The translations under genes were made by a program, and so were the position numbers. A stretch of 64,000 nucleotides of DNA. Origin: Bradyrhizobium arachidis. GTDB taxonomy: Bacteria; Pseudomonadota; Alphaproteobacteria; Rhizobiales; Xanthobacteraceae. Of this stretch, positions 9,426 through 18,383 are shown in pieces; within the stretch, counting starts at the first letter, position 1; the number at the start of each line of letters is the position of its first letter. The stretch spans positions 8,432,001 through 8,496,000 of the forward strand of contig NZ_CP030050.1 of assembly GCF_015291705.1 (NCBI RefSeq), written 5' to 3'. Below the pieces are notes generated by a model that did not search any database, was not told where the DNA came from, and worked only from the letters and a program-made list of their open reading frames with translations.

Positions 9426-9518
9426 TTGAGAGGGTAAAGTCGATCGATGATCATCGTTGAGAGTCCTTCGATGGAGACCTTTCGGATATCAGGCTCGGCT
9501 CGCATAAGCAGGCGTTAC

Positions 9519-9667
9519 CGCACCAGTTTCGCACCAGAAACGACCCAACCGAAGCGTAACGAACGCGACCAAATTCAAACAAAAAGTTAGCAAAATCAAC
9601 GAAGCCAATCGCTATCCCGCCGCTCATAACGGTCTGGTTGCAGGTTCGAGTCCTGCCGGGCCCACCA
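9519..9667 (+). repeat. Element right end plus tRNA(CAU) attachment core, copy 1
   Basis: The core 9622-9667 begins in a CTCATAA anticodon loop and runs through the T-arm (GCAGG TTCGAGT CCTGC) to CGGGCCCACCA: the 3' half of a CAU-anticodon tRNA (elongator Met or Ile2 type). The arm 9519-9537 (CGCACCAGTTTCGCACCAG) contains a GCACCAG direct repeat. Arm start to core start is 103 bp, as in copies 2 and 4. No 5' tRNA half is present. This marks an integration boundary. Confidence 0.8.
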
Positions 9668-9802
9668 GTGGAATTAATCATTATGAGCAGAGACTTTCAT
9701 TTCACCGATTATTGGTCACCGCACCAAAGACGTTTCTCGTTGCCACTCACGGGTCAACAGCCAGGAGGGAGCGACCACGTCGCCCCTCCTCACTGATCGG
9801 GA

Positions 9803-10840
9803 CTAACGCGCGAGCTGAGCCTTGATCTCAGCTGACATCTGACGGATCGCAGCCTCCGGCTCGGGATCGGTCAGAATGCCATTTAGCAAGACGAAGTCGT
9901 GGATCATACCGTTGTAGCGGGTAGCGATCACTGAAACCCCGGCCTCCTTGAGCTTACGGGCGTAAGCTTCGCCTTCGTCGCGCAGCGGATCGTTCTCCGA
10001 TGTGATGACCAGCGCCGGCGGAAGCCCGCGCAGTTGTTCAAGGCTGGCGCGCAATGGCGAAACATAAGGGTTGTCGCGCGATGCGGCGTCCGGTGCGTAC
10101 AAGTCCCAGCCATACTTCATGAAGGCGCGGGCCAAGAACCGACCGGTGCCGAATTCATGGTAGGACTGAGTGTCCACGCTGGCGTCGGTCGCCGGGATCA
10201 TCAGCACCTGGTGACTGATCTTGGGGCCGCCGCGGTCCCTGGCCATGAGCGTCAGCGCTGCGGTCATGTTGCCGCCGACCGAATTGCCGGCCACCGCGAT
10301 CCGGCTGCCATCCGCGCCAAACTCTTCGGCATGGCTCGCCACCCACTTCAACACAGCATAGGATTGATTGAGCTGGGTGGGAAACCGCGCCTCGGGCAAG
10401 GAGGTGTATTCAACGAACACGCCGATCTGGCCCGAGCCGACGACCAGGTCCCGCAAAAGGCGCTGGTGGTTCTGGAAATTTCCGACAATCCAGACGCCAC
10501 CATGAATAAACAGCAGCACACCCGGTTTACCGGAGATCTGCTCGGGCTTCATGATGTAGATTTTCACGGTTTGACCATCCTGGGTGATGGTCTGCTCGGT
10601 CGTCCTCACCCCCGACATGTCGACCGGGGTCTTATTCTGCAGGCCGGTCAAGATGTCCTGCGGCTTCGGTTGAGGAAGCTCCCAGAAAGGACTTGAGTCC
10701 TTGTTGATTTCTTTCAGAAACGCACGAACCTGCGGGGCGATGCGAGGATCGGTTGCGGGATCTGGTGTTGCGGCTTGTGTCGTTTGCGTCATAACCGTCA
10801 CTCCAAGAAGGATTGCTGAAAAAAGAAGGGTGCGTCGCAT
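9803..10840 (-). CDS. Secreted alpha/beta-hydrolase, hormone-sensitive-lipase-type esterase
   Basis: 345 residues. A signal peptide (about residues 1-23, ending TQAA) directs export. The oxyanion-hole HGGVW lies at 113-117, the nucleophile elbow GNSVGG at 185-190 (Ser187), the acid is in the ENDPLRDEG segment and the catalytic His is His314 (MIHDF). This is the family IV (HSL) esterase pattern acting on short acyl esters; the natural substrate is unknown. It is transcribed away from a large ATPase regulator starting at 11034, which is probably its regulator. It is the first gene after attachment copy 1. Confidence 0.87.
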   Translation of the reverse strand: MRRTLLFSAILLGVTVMTQTTQAATPDPATDPRIAPQVRAFLKEINKDSSPFWELPQPKPQDILTGLQNKTPVDMSGVRTTEQTITQDGQTVKIYIMKPEQISGKPGVLLFIHGGVWIVGNFQNHQRLLRDLVVGSGQIGVFVEYTSLPEARFPTQLNQSYAVLKWVASHAEEFGADGSRIAVAGNSVGGNMTAALTLMARDRGGPKISHQVLMIPATDASVDTQSYHEFGTGRFLARAFMKYGWDLYAPDAASRDNPYVSPLRASLEQLRGLPPALVITSENDPLRDEGEAYARKLKEAGVSVIATRYNGMIHDFVLLNGILTDPEPEAAIRQMSAEIKAQLAR

Positions 10841-10857
10841 GTGTTACCTCTGCCGTT

Positions 10858-10930
10858 CCGACGGTCGAGCGCGTATCCAGAGCACTTCGAGCGAGTTCCG
10901 CGCTGTGTTGACGACTTGTTCGACCGTCCG
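10858..10930. promoter_or_regulatory. Spaced inverted repeat between esterase and regulator genes
   Basis: CCGACGGTCGA (10858-10868) and TCGACCGTCCG (10920-10930) are inverted copies matching at 10 of 11 positions, about 50 bp apart in the divergent promoter region. This is a candidate binding site for the OmpR-type winged-helix regulator downstream. Confidence 0.35.
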
Positions 10931-11033
10931 ATGCTCACCGCCACGCGCAAAGTTTAAGCTCGTTTCGCGCGTGAATTCCCTGAGCGTGTGCTGAGAAGTT
11001 CTGAGGATTACTCGATCTACTGGGGTCGCCGAC

Positions 11034-13892
11034 TTGACGGAGCAAAGCCCAAAGGCCGTTCACGCGTCGAATGGATGGGAAGTCGATCTGGCCCGGCGCG
11101 AGTTGCGGTCCCGAGGTGCCTCCGTGCCGATTGGGAGCCGTGCATTCGAGATCCTCGAAATTCTGGCTCGATCGGGCGGCAAGCTCGTCAGCAAGTACCA
11201 CCTGATGGAGCGCGTATGGCCCGGCGCGGTCGTGGAGGAAAACACCCTCCAATTTCATATTTCGGCCATCCGAAAGGCGTTTGGCGCCGACCGCGGCCTG
11301 CTGAAGACGGTCGCCGGCCGTGGCTATCGCCTGCTGGGACGCTGGAACGTGCTGGAGGCGCCCGAGCCGGAACATCGGTTCGATAACGCTGAACGCAACC
11401 CGAAACCGCCATTTCGATCCAATGTGCCGATTGCAGCATCGGCTCTGATCGGCCGAAGCGAACCGCGCCAGCATCTGCTGGATGTCCTGTCGGCTTATCG
11501 TGTCGTCACGCTGACCGGGCCAGGCGGAATCGGAAAAAGCGTACTCGCTCTCGAGGTTGCGCGCAGCATCTTTCCGGCGCTTGAGGGCGATTGCTGGATC
11601 GTCGAGCTGGCCTCGCTGTCGGACCCGGCACTCGTGCCGGCCGCGGTTTCCGTCGCGCTGGGACTGAGGCTCGCGGGCAGCGTGATTTCCGCCGAATCCG
11701 TAGCCCGGGCTCTCGACAGAGAGAGGCTGCTGCTCGTGCTCGACAATTGCGACCACCTCATCAATGCCGCAGCGAAGCTTGCGGAAACGATCGTCCGTCT
11801 ATGCCCGAATGTGTCCGTGCTCGCGACGAGCCGGGAAATCCTGAGAATCGAGGGCGAGTACGCCTATCGCGTTCCACCGCTCGACGTGCCACCTTTGCGC
11901 CAGGACGACGAGGATGTCATTCGCGGGTACAGCGCAATTCAGCTGTTCAATGCCAGACTGATCGCCCTCGATGCCGGCTCGTCGGCGGGCCCTGGAAACC
12001 TGCCATTCATTGCCGCGATCTGCCGGCACCTCGACGGCATTCCGCTCGCCATAGAGTTTGCGGCGGCGCGAGTCGCGACGCTGGGACTTCAACAGACGAC
12101 TGACCTTCTAGATGATCGCTTCAGTCTACTGACAGCCGGCCGCCGAACGGCTCTGCCGAGACACCAGACCCTGCGTGCGGCGCTGGATTGGAGCTACGAA
12201 TTGCTGCCAGAGGCCGAACGGGCCCTGTTGAGTCGGCTGGCAATTTGCGCCGGCGGGTTCACGCTCGAAGCGGCGACCGCGGTCATGGGCGATCTCGGCG
12301 TGACGGCCACCATGGTTGCCGAGGGGATCGCAAGCCTGGTGGCCAAGTCGCTCGTATCCCTGGATGCATCGGCATCGTTCGGCCGCTGGCGACTGCTCGA
12401 GACAATTCGGGCCTATGCGCTCGACAAGCTGGCCGAGAGTGGTGAGGGCGAACAGGTTGCTCGTCGGCACGCTGAGTTCTATCGCGATCTGTTTGCACTG
12501 GCCGCCGCGGGCCCATCCGTGGACCTCAATGATCTGCCCCGTTACGTTCGAGACATCGACAATATGCGAACGGCGCTGGAATGGGCATTCTCTCGCGACT
12601 CGCAAAAAGTCGACATCGGAATCGGACTTGCCGTCGCCGCCGGGCCCGTCCTGCTGGCAACGTCCATGCTGCCCGAATGCTATCGCTGGTCGGAGCAGGC
12701 CCTGCTGGTCCTCGACGACACCAGGCGCGGAACGTCCGATGAAATGCGTTTGCAGGCCGCCCTGGGCTATTCGCTGATGTTCACGCGCGGCGGCGGCAAC
12801 GAGGCGCGCGCGGCTCTGGATAGAAGCCTTTCCATCGCCGAAGTTCGCGGCGATCTAACTTATCAAATGTGGTTGCTCAGCGCGCTGAACATCTTCCACT
12901 TTCGAGGCGGCAATCGCGAGCTGACACTGCAATGCGCAAAGCGCAGTCTGGCAGTAGCCGAAGCCCTCGGCGACCCGGCCGCCTTCGCGTTGGCGCATTT
13001 CGTGCTGGGGAACTCACTTTACCTGACTGGCGATCTCAGGGGCGCCCAAGCGGAATTTGAGACAGCGATAGAAAACCGGTCACGCGCACAGCGCGCCAGC
13101 AAGGTCTACTTCGGCTTTGACGTTGCCGCCCCGGCCGCCATGGGTTTGGCGAGCACACTATGCCTGCAGGGATATCCGCGTCAGGCCACCGAACAAGCGC
13201 ACCTCATCCTTGAGGATGCCCGTCACATCAAGCACTCGATCACGTTGAGCTTGACTCTAATCCACGCCGTCTTGCTGTTCCTCTGGACGGGCGATCTGGA
13301 GACTGCCGAGAAAGTCACGGATTGGTATATCTCCAATGGCCGGGCCCATTCCCTGGCGCTACAGGTGTTGGTCGGGCGTGGTATCAAAGCGCTGCTGGCG
13401 ATCAGCCGCGGCGATTCTCAAATCGGAGTCGATACCTTGCAGAATTGCGTGCAGGAGCTTCGCGCTGCACGGTACGGGATGATGGCTTCGCCATTCAATC
13501 TTTCGCTCACGGAAGGGCTCGCCGCGACCGGCCGATTTGACGAAGCCATGAGCGTGATCAATGACGGCATCCAATTGGTCGAGATGAACGGCGACCTCAT
13601 TTATATGACCGAGTTGTTGCGGGTGAAAGGCGTTCTTCTTCTCTCAATGCGGCAGCCTGACGTCGAGGAAGCGGAAAGGCTCTTCGACCGTTCGCTCGAA
13701 CTCAGTCGTCAACAAGGCGCGCGGGCGAGCGAACTGCGGGCCACGGCCGACCTGGCAAAGCTCATGAGCGCTCATGGACGACGCGAGGACGCTCGGATCC
13801 TCCTGGAACAAATGATCGCGTGGTTCAAAGGCCAAGACACGGCGGATCTGAAAGCGGCGGAACGCCTCCTGACGACTCTGGAATTGAAGTAG
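11034..13892 (+). CDS. Large transcriptional regulator: OmpR-type winged helix, NB-ARC-like ATPase, TPR-like repeats
   Basis: 952 residues from TTG 11034; no in-frame ATG occurs before the DNA-binding domain. An OmpR/PhoB-type winged helix covers about 10-103. A STAND/NB-ARC-like ATPase follows, with Walker A TGPGGIGKS (161-169) and Walker B LLLVLDNCDHL at about 230. The C-terminal 450 residues are helical and TPR-like. Proteins of this layout are signal-gated activators in which ligand binding to the repeat domain allows ATP-driven activation. It is divergent from the esterase gene at 9803-10840, its most likely target. Confidence 0.83.
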   Translation: MTEQSPKAVHASNGWEVDLARRELRSRGASVPIGSRAFEILEILARSGGKLVSKYHLMERVWPGAVVEENTLQFHISAIRKAFGADRGLLKTVAGRGYRLLGRWNVLEAPEPEHRFDNAERNPKPPFRSNVPIAASALIGRSEPRQHLLDVLSAYRVVTLTGPGGIGKSVLALEVARSIFPALEGDCWIVELASLSDPALVPAAVSVALGLRLAGSVISAESVARALDRERLLLVLDNCDHLINAAAKLAETIVRLCPNVSVLATSREILRIEGEYAYRVPPLDVPPLRQDDEDVIRGYSAIQLFNARLIALDAGSSAGPGNLPFIAAICRHLDGIPLAIEFAAARVATLGLQQTTDLLDDRFSLLTAGRRTALPRHQTLRAALDWSYELLPEAERALLSRLAICAGGFTLEAATAVMGDLGVTATMVAEGIASLVAKSLVSLDASASFGRWRLLETIRAYALDKLAESGEGEQVARRHAEFYRDLFALAAAGPSVDLNDLPRYVRDIDNMRTALEWAFSRDSQKVDIGIGLAVAAGPVLLATSMLPECYRWSEQALLVLDDTRRGTSDEMRLQAALGYSLMFTRGGGNEARAALDRSLSIAEVRGDLTYQMWLLSALNIFHFRGGNRELTLQCAKRSLAVAEALGDPAAFALAHFVLGNSLYLTGDLRGAQAEFETAIENRSRAQRASKVYFGFDVAAPAAMGLASTLCLQGYPRQATEQAHLILEDARHIKHSITLSLTLIHAVLLFLWTGDLETAEKVTDWYISNGRAHSLALQVLVGRGIKALLAISRGDSQIGVDTLQNCVQELRAARYGMMASPFNLSLTEGLAATGRFDEAMSVINDGIQLVEMNGDLIYMTELLRVKGVLLLSMRQPDVEEAERLFDRSLELSRQQGARASELRATADLAKLMSAHGRREDARILLEQMIAWFKGQDTADLKAAERLLTTLELK

Positions 13893-13984
13893 TTGCAGCG
13901 GGACGTGAAGATTAAAGCCACGTCGCCTGAGTCCGGTCACAGGCGGCATCGCCACAGCCTCTCCACGCGATCGCAGATTCGGCG

Positions 13985-14003
13985 GCCCTTCGCGCGAAAG
14001 GGC
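13985..14003. terminator. Hairpin between convergent genes
   Basis: GCCCTTCG and CGAAAGGGC can pair, with one bulged A, between the regulator end and the convergent amidase end. There is no long T run, so terminator function is only plausible. Confidence 0.3.
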
Positions 14004-15331
14004 TATGCAGTATGCAAATGTCCTCGCAGCAGCGTTTCTACGCTGGCCGCGATCTCCAGCAAGTGCCGGTCGGCGTTCCTGCGACCGATCAGCATGAGGC
14101 CGACGGGAAGACCGTCGAGCGGCAATGGCAGCGAAATCGACGGGCAGTCGAGCAAGTTGGCGATGCGTGGATTGCGCAGGACGAGACCGTTGAGCTCGTG
14201 AAATGTCGCATCCTCCGCAACGGAGGAGAGAAGCGGCGCACGGGTCGGCGTCGTCGGCAGGATGAACACCTCGTTGTTGCCGAAGAGCTGTTCGAAGGAC
14301 CGGATCGCCGCCTGCCGCAGCCGCACCATGCGCACATAGTCCGTGCCGAGGATGCCAGCGCCGGCTTCGATGCGAACCCGCGTTCGGGGATCGACACCGT
14401 CCAGCCCGGGCAGGCCCAGACCGCGCAGCGTCGCGCCAACCTCGATTGAGGGAAAAGTGCCGATCTTGTCGATCTCCGCGACATCATCGAGAGCAGACTC
14501 GATCGATCCCTCCTCTATCCGCAAGCCACCAGATCGAAGCCGCTCCATGGCGGCCTCGAACGCGCCGAGTACGTCGGGCTCGCAGCGATGAAACAACCGC
14601 CCGCGGGCAACGATAAGGCGGAACGTGCCGGGAGGGGCCGGGCGCAGCCGCGATGGCGCGCCTTCACCTGAAAGCACCTGATCAGCCGCAAAGCAATCGG
14701 CGACATTCGCGGCGATCGGGCCGATCGTATCGAGGCTCGAGGATAGCGAGAATGCGCCGGCGGTCGGCACGAAACCGCTGGTCGGCTTGAAACCGACCGC
14801 GCCCGACAACGCGGCCGGGATTCGGAGAGAACCGCCGGTATCGCTGCCGATGGCGATGTCGGCCATGCCATCGATCACCGACACCACGGCGCCTGATGAC
14901 GAGCCGCCCGGCACGCGCTCGCGGTCTCGCGGATTGCCTGCCGTTCCATCATGTGGGTTCGTGCCGAGCGCGGAGAAGGCAAATTCTGTCATCTGGGTCT
15001 TGCCGATGACGATGGCACCTGCAGCCCGCAGCCGTCTCACGGCTTCAGCGTCCTCAACAGCCGGTGGCAGACGGCGCAACGCGGCCGATCCGGAGCTCGT
15101 GACCGTGCCGGCAATGTCGAACAACGCCTTCACCGAAACGATGCGGCCATCGAGCGGGCCGCGAGAGCGACCTGTCGCGGCGCGCCGGTCGGCAGCCTCG
15201 GCCTCCCATCGGGCGCTATCCGCGAACACCGCCGTGAAGACGTTCTCGGCTTGCGGCGACTGGATCCGCGCAATTGCCTGCTCCAGCCGCGCAACGGCAG
15301 ACGGATTTTCTCGATCGCTTGTGGCTGTCAT
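14003..15331 (-). CDS. Amidase (amidase signature family)
   Basis: 442 residues. The Ser-cisSer-Lys triad is visible: Lys68 in VSVKALFD, the GGSSSG motif at 142-147, and nucleophile Ser168 in SDTGGSLRIPAA. The enzyme hydrolyses amides to carboxylates and ammonia. It is the last gene of the ten-gene operon running from 23175 down to 14003, starting 23 bases after the DUF2848 gene. Together with the HpaB-type monooxygenase and HAAT uptake system it suggests use of an aromatic or heteroaromatic amide, or release of ammonia from a ring-opened intermediate. The substrate cannot be read from sequence. Confidence 0.88.
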   Translation of the reverse strand: MTATSDRENPSAVARLEQAIARIQSPQAENVFTAVFADSARWEAEAADRRAATGRSRGPLDGRIVSVKALFDIAGTVTSSGSAALRRLPPAVEDAEAVRRLRAAGAIVIGKTQMTEFAFSALGTNPHDGTAGNPRDRERVPGGSSSGAVVSVIDGMADIAIGSDTGGSLRIPAALSGAVGFKPTSGFVPTAGAFSLSSSLDTIGPIAANVADCFAADQVLSGEGAPSRLRPAPPGTFRLIVARGRLFHRCEPDVLGAFEAAMERLRSGGLRIEEGSIESALDDVAEIDKIGTFPSIEVGATLRGLGLPGLDGVDPRTRVRIEAGAGILGTDYVRMVRLRQAAIRSFEQLFGNNEVFILPTTPTRAPLLSSVAEDATFHELNGLVLRNPRIANLLDCPSISLPLPLDGLPVGLMLIGRRNADRHLLEIAASVETLLRGHLHTA

Positions 15332-15354
15332 AGAACGGCACCTGAGTGCGACAG

Positions 15355-16038
15355 TCAGGAGACGACCGGCAGCACATCGACATCGTAGCTGTGCGTCAAC
15401 CTGCGGCCGAGCACGGGATCATCCAGCTCCATTTCAAAGCGCGTCGCCGGCCGGATGCCACCGATCGCACCGGGCGTCCCACAAAACATCAACGTGCCGG
15501 CCGGAAGGGTGGCCGAACCGGTGTGGCGGCGGATGAGATCGCGCGGCGTCCTGAGCGAGGAAACGGGGCTCTCCTGGTAGAGCGTCCGCTTGCCATCGAT
15601 CGTCGCCCACGAGCGAAGCATCATTTCATCCCAATGCGCCTCGACATCGGCATAAGACCAGAGCCGCGAGCCGACCAGCTTGCCACAGAGCTGCTTCGAC
15701 AGAGCGATGCCCGACGCCTCCGCCTTGCGATCGGTATGGTCAGATCCGATGCCGACCCAGAGCCCGTCAGCCATGGCGACAATGACGGGCTCGACCTCGC
15801 CGGAACTGTCAGGGCCGAGTACGGTGAGGCAGGTATCCTGGGTCAGCGTTTGTGCGGCGACGCGGTAATAAAGCGGCGTCGTCGAGGGGCGCGGAATGCC
15901 GAGCGCGGCGAGCTCCTCGATATGGTGCTCGATCGCCGCGGCATCCCTGCCCGCCCAGCCGGCAATGACGAGAGAGTCGATCTCGACGCTGACGCGGTCG
16001 GTCCTGTCGTTTGCGAGGCGGTCAAATTGCAGCAGCAT
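15355..16038 (-). CDS. DUF2848 family protein (fumarylacetoacetase-like, function uncertain)
   Basis: 227 residues, soluble. The sequence (LLQFDRLANDRTDRVSVEID near the start, LMFCGTPGAIGGIRPATRFE near the end) matches my recollection of the DUF2848 family. The TLMFCGTPGAIGG stretch resembles the FAH-like fold's conserved GTP segment. No activity is established. It overlaps livF by 17 bases and precedes the amidase, so it is co-translated with an uptake/catabolic operon. A hydrolase or lyase step after ring cleavage is a reasonable guess. Confidence 0.72.
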   Translation of the reverse strand: MLLQFDRLANDRTDRVSVEIDSLVIAGWAGRDAAAIEHHIEELAALGIPRPSTTPLYYRVAAQTLTQDTCLTVLGPDSSGEVEPVIVAMADGLWVGIGSDHTDRKAEASGIALSKQLCGKLVGSRLWSYADVEAHWDEMMLRSWATIDGKRTLYQESPVSSLRTPRDLIRRHTGSATLPAGTLMFCGTPGAIGGIRPATRFEMELDDPVLGRRLTHSYDVDVLPVVS

Positions 16039-16714
16039 GGGAGGGCCTACTCTTGGTCGATGTGGTCAGGATTTCACCGCGCTCGATCTGCAGCGTCGTG
16101 TCGGCGATCCGATCGAGCAGCGCCGGCGAGGATTCGGTGATCAGCATGGAAAGGTCCGGACGATGCCTGCGCAGCTCGCCAAGCGTGCGCGCATAGTCCA
16201 GCGCGAGGGCCGGCGCCAGGCCCTGGAAGGGTTCGTCGAGCAGCAGAACCTTGCGCGCCACCGTCAGCGCGCGGCCCAGCGCGACCATCTTTCCCTGCCC
16301 GCCGGACACGCCGCCCGCGGGCCTGGCGCGCATCACGTGCAGTTCGGGCAGCAGCTGATAGATTTCGTCGAGCCTGCGTGCGATCTCGGCACGATCGAGC
16401 TTCAACGCCAGCGCCGGCAGACGGATGTTCTCCTCGACGCTCAACTCCGGAATCAGGCGGCGGTCCTCCGGCGCGTAGCCGATGCCGGCACGGGCGCGCG
16501 TGTGGGCAGGCCTGCGGCCGAGATCGTCGGCATCGAGCCGGATCGAACCCTCGTCATGCGCGATGAGCCCCATGATCGCGCGCAGCGTCGTGGTCTTGCC
16601 GGCACCGTTGCGGCCGATCAACACAGTCGTCTTGCGCGCGACGATCTCGCAACTGACCGCGCGCAGCACGCGGACGCCCTCGATCGAGACGCTGACCTTG
16701 TCGAGACTGAGCAT
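16022..16714 (-). CDS. HAAT-type ABC transporter ATP-binding protein (LivF-like)
   Basis: 230 residues. Walker A GRNGAGKTT, signature VSGGQGK and Walker B LLLDEPFQGLAP are all intact. It pairs with the LivG-like subunit to energise the permeases encoded upstream. Start ATG 16714 overlaps the livG stop by one base (TGATG). Family members import branched-chain amino acids, amides or aromatic compounds. The neighbouring monooxygenase and amidase suggest an aromatic or amide substrate rather than leucine. Confidence 0.9.
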   Translation of the reverse strand: MLSLDKVSVSIEGVRVLRAVSCEIVARKTTVLIGRNGAGKTTTLRAIMGLIAHDEGSIRLDADDLGRRPAHTRARAGIGYAPEDRRLIPELSVEENIRLPALALKLDRAEIARRLDEIYQLLPELHVMRARPAGGVSGGQGKMVALGRALTVARKVLLLDEPFQGLAPALALDYARTLGELRRHRPDLSMLITESSPALLDRIADTTLQIERGEILTTSTKSRPSHAAAI

Positions 16715-17460
16715 CAGGCAACTCCCACGACGCGCCGGCGGACTTGCGCGTTGCTGAACACCTCGTCGGGCCGCCCCTCAGCCATGATGTTGCCGGCGTT
16801 CCACACCAGGACCCGGCTTGCGTAGCGCGCGACCACGTCCATGTCGTGCTCGACGAACAGTGCGGTGATGCGGCGCTGGCGCAGCGCGCCCATCAGGGCC
16901 TCCATCAGCGGGAAGCGTTCGAGTGCGCTTACGCCACTGGTCGGCTCGTCGAGCAGCAGGAGGCGCGGCCGCAGCGCCAGCGCAACGGCAATGTCGAGCA
17001 ACTTGCGATGGCCTTCGGGAAGCGTGCTGCTGATCCGGTCGGCATCGCCAGCGAGACCGACGAGGTCGAGCAGCGCCGTTGCCTCGTCACGTCGCTTCGC
17101 GGTCTCGAGCGGCCGGATCGCGCTCCACAGGCCATCCGTTGCCGCCAGCGCCAGCATCATGTTGTCGATCACGCGCTGTGCCGAGAAGAGCTGCGGGATC
17201 TGGAATGCGCGGGCGACACCACGGCGCGCGATAGCGCGCGGCGACAGGCGGGTGATGTCGTGACCGTCGAGCAGCACGCTGCCCGATCTCGGACGGATAT
17301 AGCCCGTGCAGATGTTGAGCAGAGTCGTCTTGCCTGCCCCGTTCGGGCCGATGATCGCGAGGAACTCGCCCTCGTGGATCGCGATGCTGACGTCGTCGGC
17401 AGCCTTGACCCCGTTGAACGAGACGTGGAGACCTCTGGCTTCCAGGATGGGACGCGTCAT
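16714..17460 (-). CDS. HAAT-type ABC transporter ATP-binding protein (LivG-like)
   Basis: 248 residues from ATG 17460 (MTRPILEARGLHVSFNGVKA). Walker A GPNGAGKTT and Walker B LLLDEPTSG are clear. The signature segment reads LPEGHRK in place of LSGGQ, a common variation in LivG proteins. The ATG overlaps the livM stop by four bases. The longer frame reaching 18024 is only the shadow of livM. It is the cytoplasmic ATPase partner of LivF in the same operon. Confidence 0.9.
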   Translation of the reverse strand: MTRPILEARGLHVSFNGVKAADDVSIAIHEGEFLAIIGPNGAGKTTLLNICTGYIRPRSGSVLLDGHDITRLSPRAIARRGVARAFQIPQLFSAQRVIDNMMLALAATDGLWSAIRPLETAKRRDEATALLDLVGLAGDADRISSTLPEGHRKLLDIAVALALRPRLLLLDEPTSGVSALERFPLMEALMGALRQRRITALFVEHDMDVVARYASRVLVWNAGNIMAEGRPDEVFSNAQVRRRVVGVA

Positions 17461-18383
17461 AGGCTCGCCGCCTCCTTGCGCGTGAACAATCCATAGATCC
17501 CTTGCGGCATGAACATGATCACGATGATCAGCGTCATGCCCACGATCAAATTCCAGGAATCCGTGACGGTCACAGCCCCACTGTGCAGCAACTCCAGAAA
17601 CAAGGCGCCGATGAACGCGCCCGGAACACCGCCGATACCGCCAAGCACGGCGATCAGAACGAGGTGACCGGATGCGGTCCAGAACGCGAAATCGGGGACC
17701 ACGCGACCGATCGCAAAGCCGGCAAGCGCGCCGCCAAGGCCGGCGAGCGCCGCCGAGACGACATAGGCGATCAGCAGCACCGCCCAGACCGGGATGCCCA
17801 GATATTCGAGCCGAATCTCGTTGGTATGGACGGCCGAAAGCGCATGCCCGAGCGGGCTGTTCAGGTAGCGCTGCACGGCAAGGCCGACGAGCACCATCAG
17901 CCCCAGGCTGAGATAGAACAGCACGTTCTTGAACGCCGGTTCGCCGAGGACGACGCCGAACACAGCCGGCACTGGCACAGGCATGCCGTCGGTGCCGCCG
18001 GTGACGCCATACAGCTTGGCGCACAGCGCGTAGAACACCATGGAGACCGCAAGATTCAACATCGCGAAGAAGATCGCGCGATAGCGGACGAGAAACGATC
18101 CGGCGACCACGCCGACGAGCGCCCCGGCCAACACCGAGAGGATCAGCAGCAGCGCAAGGTCATTGATGCCGGCGCGCGCCAGGAACGCAACGCCATAGGC
18201 GCTCGCGGCGAAGAACATCGCATGACCGATCGAGATCAGCCCGGCGCGAAGCAGCACGGCGACGCCGAGCGCCGCAAAGCCCTTGGCGATCGCTAGAGTC
18301 AGGACGAATTGAAGCCAGGGCGCGGCCACAGGCAACAGCGCGAGGACGAGGATCGCCGCGGCGGCAATGATCGTTCGCATCAT
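17457..18383 (-). CDS. HAAT-type ABC transporter permease (LivM-like)
   Basis: 308 residues of mostly hydrophobic sequence with about eight to ten membrane segments. The conserved LivM stretches YLGIPVWAVLLIAYVVSAALAG and LIAVLGGIGGVPGAFIGALF are recognisable (quoted only in part here as family landmarks). It forms the inner-membrane channel with LivH. It overlaps livH by four bases upstream and livG by four bases downstream, so the transporter genes are translationally coupled. Confidence 0.88.
   Translation of the reverse strand: MMRTIIAAAAILVLALLPVAAPWLQFVLTLAIAKGFAALGVAVLLRAGLISIGHAMFFAASAYGVAFLARAGINDLALLLILSVLAGALVGVVAGSFLVRYRAIFFAMLNLAVSMVFYALCAKLYGVTGGTDGMPVPVPAVFGVVLGEPAFKNVLFYLSLGLMVLVGLAVQRYLNSPLGHALSAVHTNEIRLEYLGIPVWAVLLIAYVVSAALAGLGGALAGFAIGRVVPDFAFWTASGHLVLIAVLGGIGGVPGAFIGALFLELLHSGAVTVTDSWNLIVGMTLIIVIMFMPQGIYGLFTRKEAASL

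Noticed and set aside
9451..9681. Minus-strand frame containing GGPGRTRTCNQTVMSG, with similar frames at 23974-24201 and 32459-32866
   Set aside because: They are the complement of the tRNA attachment core and arm, a known source of false protein calls.
16714..18024. Long frame suggesting a permease-ATPase fusion
   Set aside because: The first 188 codons are out of frame with livM and lie antithetic to its coding pattern; livG begins at 17460 with a normal ATGA overlap.
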